A program made the position numbers and the translations under genes. The notes under the pieces are model-generated. The model was not told the origin of the DNA. It did no database searches and saw only the letters and a list, made by a program, of their open reading frames with translations. Positions 20,739 to 22,232 of a DNA stretch of 22,232 nucleotides are shown here, piece by piece. Each line of letters begins with the position of its first letter. The first letter of the stretch is position 1. Origin of the DNA: a virus; IMG/VR virus record IMGVR_UViG_3300024346_000568, positions 1 to 22,232 of that record; one strand, 5' to 3'.

Positions 20739-20757
20739 GCGTTTAGCCCTGTGTAAA
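20739..20757 (-). promoter_or_regulatory. 19-nt motif, copy 5 (most diverged)
   Basis: Minus strand: TTTACACAGGGCTAAACGC, three bases before the gpW-like ATG. Part of it can fold with its flank as GCCCT (loop TTTACAC) AGGGC. Confidence 0.5.
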
Positions 20758-20762
20758 AGGGC

Positions 20763-20827
20763 CGTCCTGCCCCCCCATGCAACGATCCACAAGAGCCACC
20801 CGTGGTTTTTTCCTGAAGGGCAGGACG
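20763..20827. repeat. 10-bp perfect inverted repeat with 45-base loop
   Basis: CGTCCTGCCC (20763-20772) is the exact inverse of GGGCAGGACG (20818-20827). The loop holds CCAC/GTGG (20787-20790 and 20802-20805) followed by TTTTTT on the plus strand. It fills the 125-base gap between terminase and gpW-like genes. It could be a weak terminator, an mRNA processing site or a protein-binding site. Confidence 0.6.
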
Positions 20828-20861
20828 ACTTGAGTTGAATGTGCCGACCAGGCGGAGGTCG

Positions 20862-22232
20862 TCAAGCGGTTTCTTCCTCGGCCTTCTCGTCAGGCTTTCG
20901 GTCCTCGGGTTTGCCGTTGCGGTTCTTGCCACGGCCGATGAGCTTGGCCATGAGGGCGGGGAGCATCCCGATGACCTCGGCGTCCCATAGGTGGTTCGCA
21001 CGGTCTCCAATGGGCAGCCAGACGGCTTGGCCGTTGGCTTGGCGGGTGCGATGCTCGGACTGCATCTGCTTGCGGTACTCCTCGCCGGCGTCCTCGGGGT
21101 AGGTGTGGTGGCCTGCGCGGCGGAGGCGGGTCATGGAGTCCTTGAAATACAGGTTGGAGAACAGGTACAGTTTGCAGGACGTCTGGCCGACTTGGATTAC
21201 TTTGGCACGGGCGTAGGGGCGATAGGCCACCTTGATGCCGTAGGGCGTCTGGATACGCCACGGGAACTCGTTCTGGCCGGACCCCTTGGTGGCGTTCCAG
21301 GCGAACTTCGCGCACATACGGTAGACGGTGTCGGTGTTCGGGCCGTCGCCCGAATCGACGAACACGAAGGAGTCCAGCACCTCCAGTTTCTTCTGGGCTT
21401 CGCGCAACTGCTCTTCGGTGTCGCAGTAGCCCCATTGCACCATGCGGGACTTGCCGTCGATAGCCCAGCCACGGACGACCCAGTAGAAGCCCTTACGCTG
21501 CACGTCGACCGCCATGAAACGGAGTTTGGCGAACTGCTTGGCCTTCTTGTACTCGTCCCTGAAGGGAGGTTCGGCGAGTTTGCCGTCGACCATGTAGCCC
21601 TCTTGTTCCCACAGATCGAGCATCTTGTATCCCTGCGGCATGACTTCTCCTCCGCCGTCGTCTGGGTCGTCCGCCCAACTGAGTGCGAGACGCTTCTGCT
21701 TGAACTCCCGGCGCGAAACCTCGTCACCGTGTTCCTCGAAAGCCTGCTTCGCACGGATGGCCATCTCAGCGAGCTTGCCCCAGTCCAAGCCCCATTGAGC
21801 GCAGAGTGAATTCCAATGGAAGCCGACGACGCCCTTGGGAGCGTTCTGGTTCATGGGGATGTACTCGCCGGTCAGGTTCAACTCGGCACGGACTTCAAAC
21901 GAGTCACGGTAGCGGTGCTTGCAGGACTTGCACTCGTAGGTGCAGCCGGCCTTGACCTTGTCCAAGTTCCAGCCGTTCGGTTCCTTGGCGTCCTCGGGGT
22001 AGATCAGTTGCTCCCACTCCCATGCTTGGCGCGTACCGCATTGCGTACACTTGAACGTCCACTCCCGGCGGTCGGACTGGTTCCACAGGTCGGTGATATC
22101 GTCGCCTTCGACGCCACCTTGCGAGACGAGCAGCGACTTGCCCTGCCAGATGAACGCCGTGCGACGGGCAAGGGCTTCGTTCAAGTGACCCTTCGGCCAG
22201 AGCCAGACTTCGTCGCCGCCGAGGACGCGGAT
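20862..22232 (-). CDS. Large terminase subunit, GpA family (5' end cut by window edge)
   Basis: The frame is open to the right edge; 456 residues are visible, and the N-terminal ATPase Walker A part lies outside. The first residues (IRVLGGDEVWLWPKG) carry an acidic pair like the end of the ATPase Walker B region. Numbering from the TTG at 22184, a zinc-ribbon-like set follows (Cys46, Cys49, Cys85, Cys88). The GpA nuclease domain then has acidic residues at FMAVDVQRKG (Asp227), FVFVDSGDG (Asp277) and NHLWDAEVIGM (Asp401). This enzyme pumps DNA into the procapsid and cuts concatemers. GpA-type terminases usually cut at cos sites. The C-terminus is a charged Lys/Glu tail. A small terminase subunit would be expected to the right. 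Confidence 0.92.
   Translation of the reverse strand: MRVLGGDEVWLWPKGHLNEALARRTAFIWQGKSLLVSQGGVEGDDITDLWNQSDRREWTFKCTQCGTRQAWEWEQLIYPEDAKEPNGWNLDKVKAGCTYECKSCKHRYRDSFEVRAELNLTGEYIPMNQNAPKGVVGFHWNSLCAQWGLDWGKLAEMAIRAKQAFEEHGDEVSRREFKQKRLALSWADDPDDGGGEVMPQGYKMLDLWEQEGYMVDGKLAEPPFRDEYKKAKQFAKLRFMAVDVQRKGFYWVVRGWAIDGKSRMVQWGYCDTEEQLREAQKKLEVLDSFVFVDSGDGPNTDTVYRMCAKFAWNATKGSGQNEFPWRIQTPYGIKVAYRPYARAKVIQVGQTSCKLYLFSNLYFKDSMTRLRRAGHHTYPEDAGEEYRKQMQSEHRTRQANGQAVWLPIGDRANHLWDAEVIGMLPALMAKLIGRGKNRNGKPEDRKPDEKAEEETA

Noticed and set aside
9998-20757. Reading the TTGACA copies as ordinary sigma-70 promoters
   Set aside because: No shared -10 box lies 16-18 bases downstream, and in most copies that position falls within or past the start codon. 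Only copy 2 has a partial match (GACAAT).
20737-20861. Packaging (cos) site in the gap after the terminase gene
   Set aside because: cos sites normally lie upstream of the small terminase gene, which is outside the window. Nothing here resembles repeated terminase-binding sites.

Overview
The window looks like part of the genome of a tailed phage or prophage (siphovirus type) with moderately high GC content. The evidence is a lambda-like head and tail gene order, a GpA-family terminase, an S49-type capsid protease, a short tape-measure gene and a collagen-like tail fibre. The host cannot be named from the sequence. A lipobox protein and an apparent spanin-like design suggest a Gram-negative cell. 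No integrase, repressor, tRNA, rRNA, CRISPR array or insertion sequence is visible. Both edges cut genes: a small gene on the left and the terminase on the right.

Left arm, 1-5619, plus strand. This is a tightly packed early/replication operon joined by GTGA, ATGA, TGATG and TAATG stop/start overlaps. It starts with three very small genes separated by a 26-bp exact direct repeat that carries a Shine-Dalgarno, a stop and a GTG start. Next come two related helix-turn-helix-like small proteins flanking an unknown gene, a metallophosphoesterase, a small winged-helix-like protein and a compact cytosine-methyltransferase-like protein. The arm ends with a 662-aa primase-helicase (PriCT-like, AEP-like and RecA-like ATPase parts) and a DUF4338 (DruA-related) protein.

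Convergence, 5620-5756. Three hairpins lie where the two arms meet. One ends in a T-run that makes it a strong terminator for the minus strand.

Right arm, 22232 down to 5733, minus strand. In order of transcription: large terminase (5' cut), gpW-like protein, portal, S49 protease, coiled-coil scaffold candidate, major capsid protein followed by a strong terminator, gpFII-like connector, gpZ-like tail completion protein, gpU-like tail terminator, tail tube candidate, tail assembly chaperone and tape measure. These are followed by three distal-tail or adsorption genes (one with a chitin-binding-like N-terminus), a small conserved tail protein and a 703-aa collagen-like fibre with an AT-rich C-terminal tip. 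A host-exit cassette follows: a one-TM peptide, a lipobox plus multi-TM protein, a mini-zincin, a holin-like protein and a two-TM protein. No peptidoglycan hydrolase is recognisable.

The most unusual signal is a 19-nt motif, TTGACANNNGGCTAAACCC on the minus strand. It occurs five times, each 1-14 nt upstream of a structural gene's ATG, and fills five of the seven structural-operon gaps of 16 nt or more. It looks like a private control element of this phage. The DUF4338 gene, with a run of ten C, is the next most interesting item.
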